Part shown: one piece after another, positions 63,922 to 64,000 of the stretch
Numbering within the stretch: position 1 is the stretch's first letter
How the letters are laid out: the number at the start of each line of letters is the position of its first letter
Source: Phycisphaerae bacterium
GTDB lineage: Bacteria; Planctomycetota; Phycisphaerae; UBA1845; Fen-1342
Direction of reading: 5' to 3'
Length of the DNA: 64,000 nt
NCBI GenBank assembly: GCA_028279405.1
Contig: JANQNU010000087.1
Span: 205,040-269,039 of the forward strand
Notes under the pieces: generated by a model
What the model was told of the DNA's origin: nothing
The model's database searches: none
The model's input: the letters and a program-made list of their open reading frames with translations, nothing else
Program-made: the position numbers and the translations under genes

Positions 63922-64000
63922 GCAAGGCCTGTGTCTACGCCACAGACCCCGGCGCGAACCAGACACCAAGCGCAACGAGCCGCGAGCGCGAGCGAGCGGG

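Overview
The window looks like chromosomal DNA of a GC-rich, Gram-negative-type bacterium, most likely a planctomycete (possibly Phycisphaerae-like). Nothing here proves the lineage. The inference rests on several family traits together: an ECF sigma factor overlapping a transmembrane Ser/Thr kinase with TPRs, a second giant kinase, prepilin-type proteins ending in a Met/Val-Asp-Gly-His-Val head, dockerin-like two-copy tails (GDMNCDG, SNCDGSVTVGDIN), a PEP-CTERM-like tail, a long membrane pyrophosphatase, fliM and an LpxL-like acyltransferase. No rRNA, tRNA, CRISPR array, transposase or phage was found.

Layout. 0-18.8 kb: three long secreted paralogues of unknown function on the minus strand (807-2789, 9906-11879, 12358-14334) plus a C-terminal remnant of a fourth. 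They are interrupted by an ECF sigma/kinase pair, a zinc-ribbon membrane protein, an unknown protein and SpoVR. A secreted protein with three amidohydrolase modules follows. 19-23 kb: an oxidoreductase, a zinc-ribbon membrane protein, and a small basic protein coupled to an acyl desaturase. 23-28 kb: fliM, then the type II fatty-acid/phospholipid cluster rpmF-plsX-fabH-fabD-fabG on the minus strand, without acpP. 28-31.5 kb: small proteins (acidic-tailed, SEC-C, YkgJ-type, transglutaminase-like, RHH-like). 31.7-37.2 kb: a 1387-aa kinase/propeller/TPR protein and purD. 37.2-42.4 kb: an orphan type VI secretion tip operon (VgrG, LysM/peptidoglycan-binding protein, C-terminally membrane-anchored unknown). 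42.8-45.6 kb: His-rich secreted protein, prepilin-like protein and two paralogous surface proteins with different sorting tails. 45.9-49.1 kb: membrane pyrophosphatase and pterin carbinolamine dehydratase. 49.2-55.3 kb: an SbcD-like phosphoesterase fused to a UvrC-N-like GIY-YIG module, an unusual sigma-70 factor, an acyltransferase, and a GNAT/aminotransferase fusion. 55.7-59.9 kb: prepilin-like protein, Cys-rich lipoprotein and a large dockerin-tailed propeller protein. 60-63.9 kb: HDOD protein, an unknown protein, and an ECF sigma/zf-HC2 anti-sigma/YbjQ operon.

How it fits together. The lipid genes (rpmF-fab cluster, desaturase, LpxL-like acyltransferase) form an envelope theme. Two signalling modules (ECF/kinase, ECF/anti-sigma) and a structurally odd sigma-70 factor suggest environment-responsive regulation. 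Much of the remaining coding capacity is secreted or surface-exposed. The strongest candidates for undescribed biology are the three-member secreted family with a variable Cys-rich C-terminus, the phosphoesterase/GIY-YIG nuclease fusion, the triple amidohydrolase with only its middle module intact, and the orphan VgrG operon with a possible effector. Many genes start at GTG or TTG with a good Shine-Dalgarno, so several starts given here are shorter than the longest possible reading frame.
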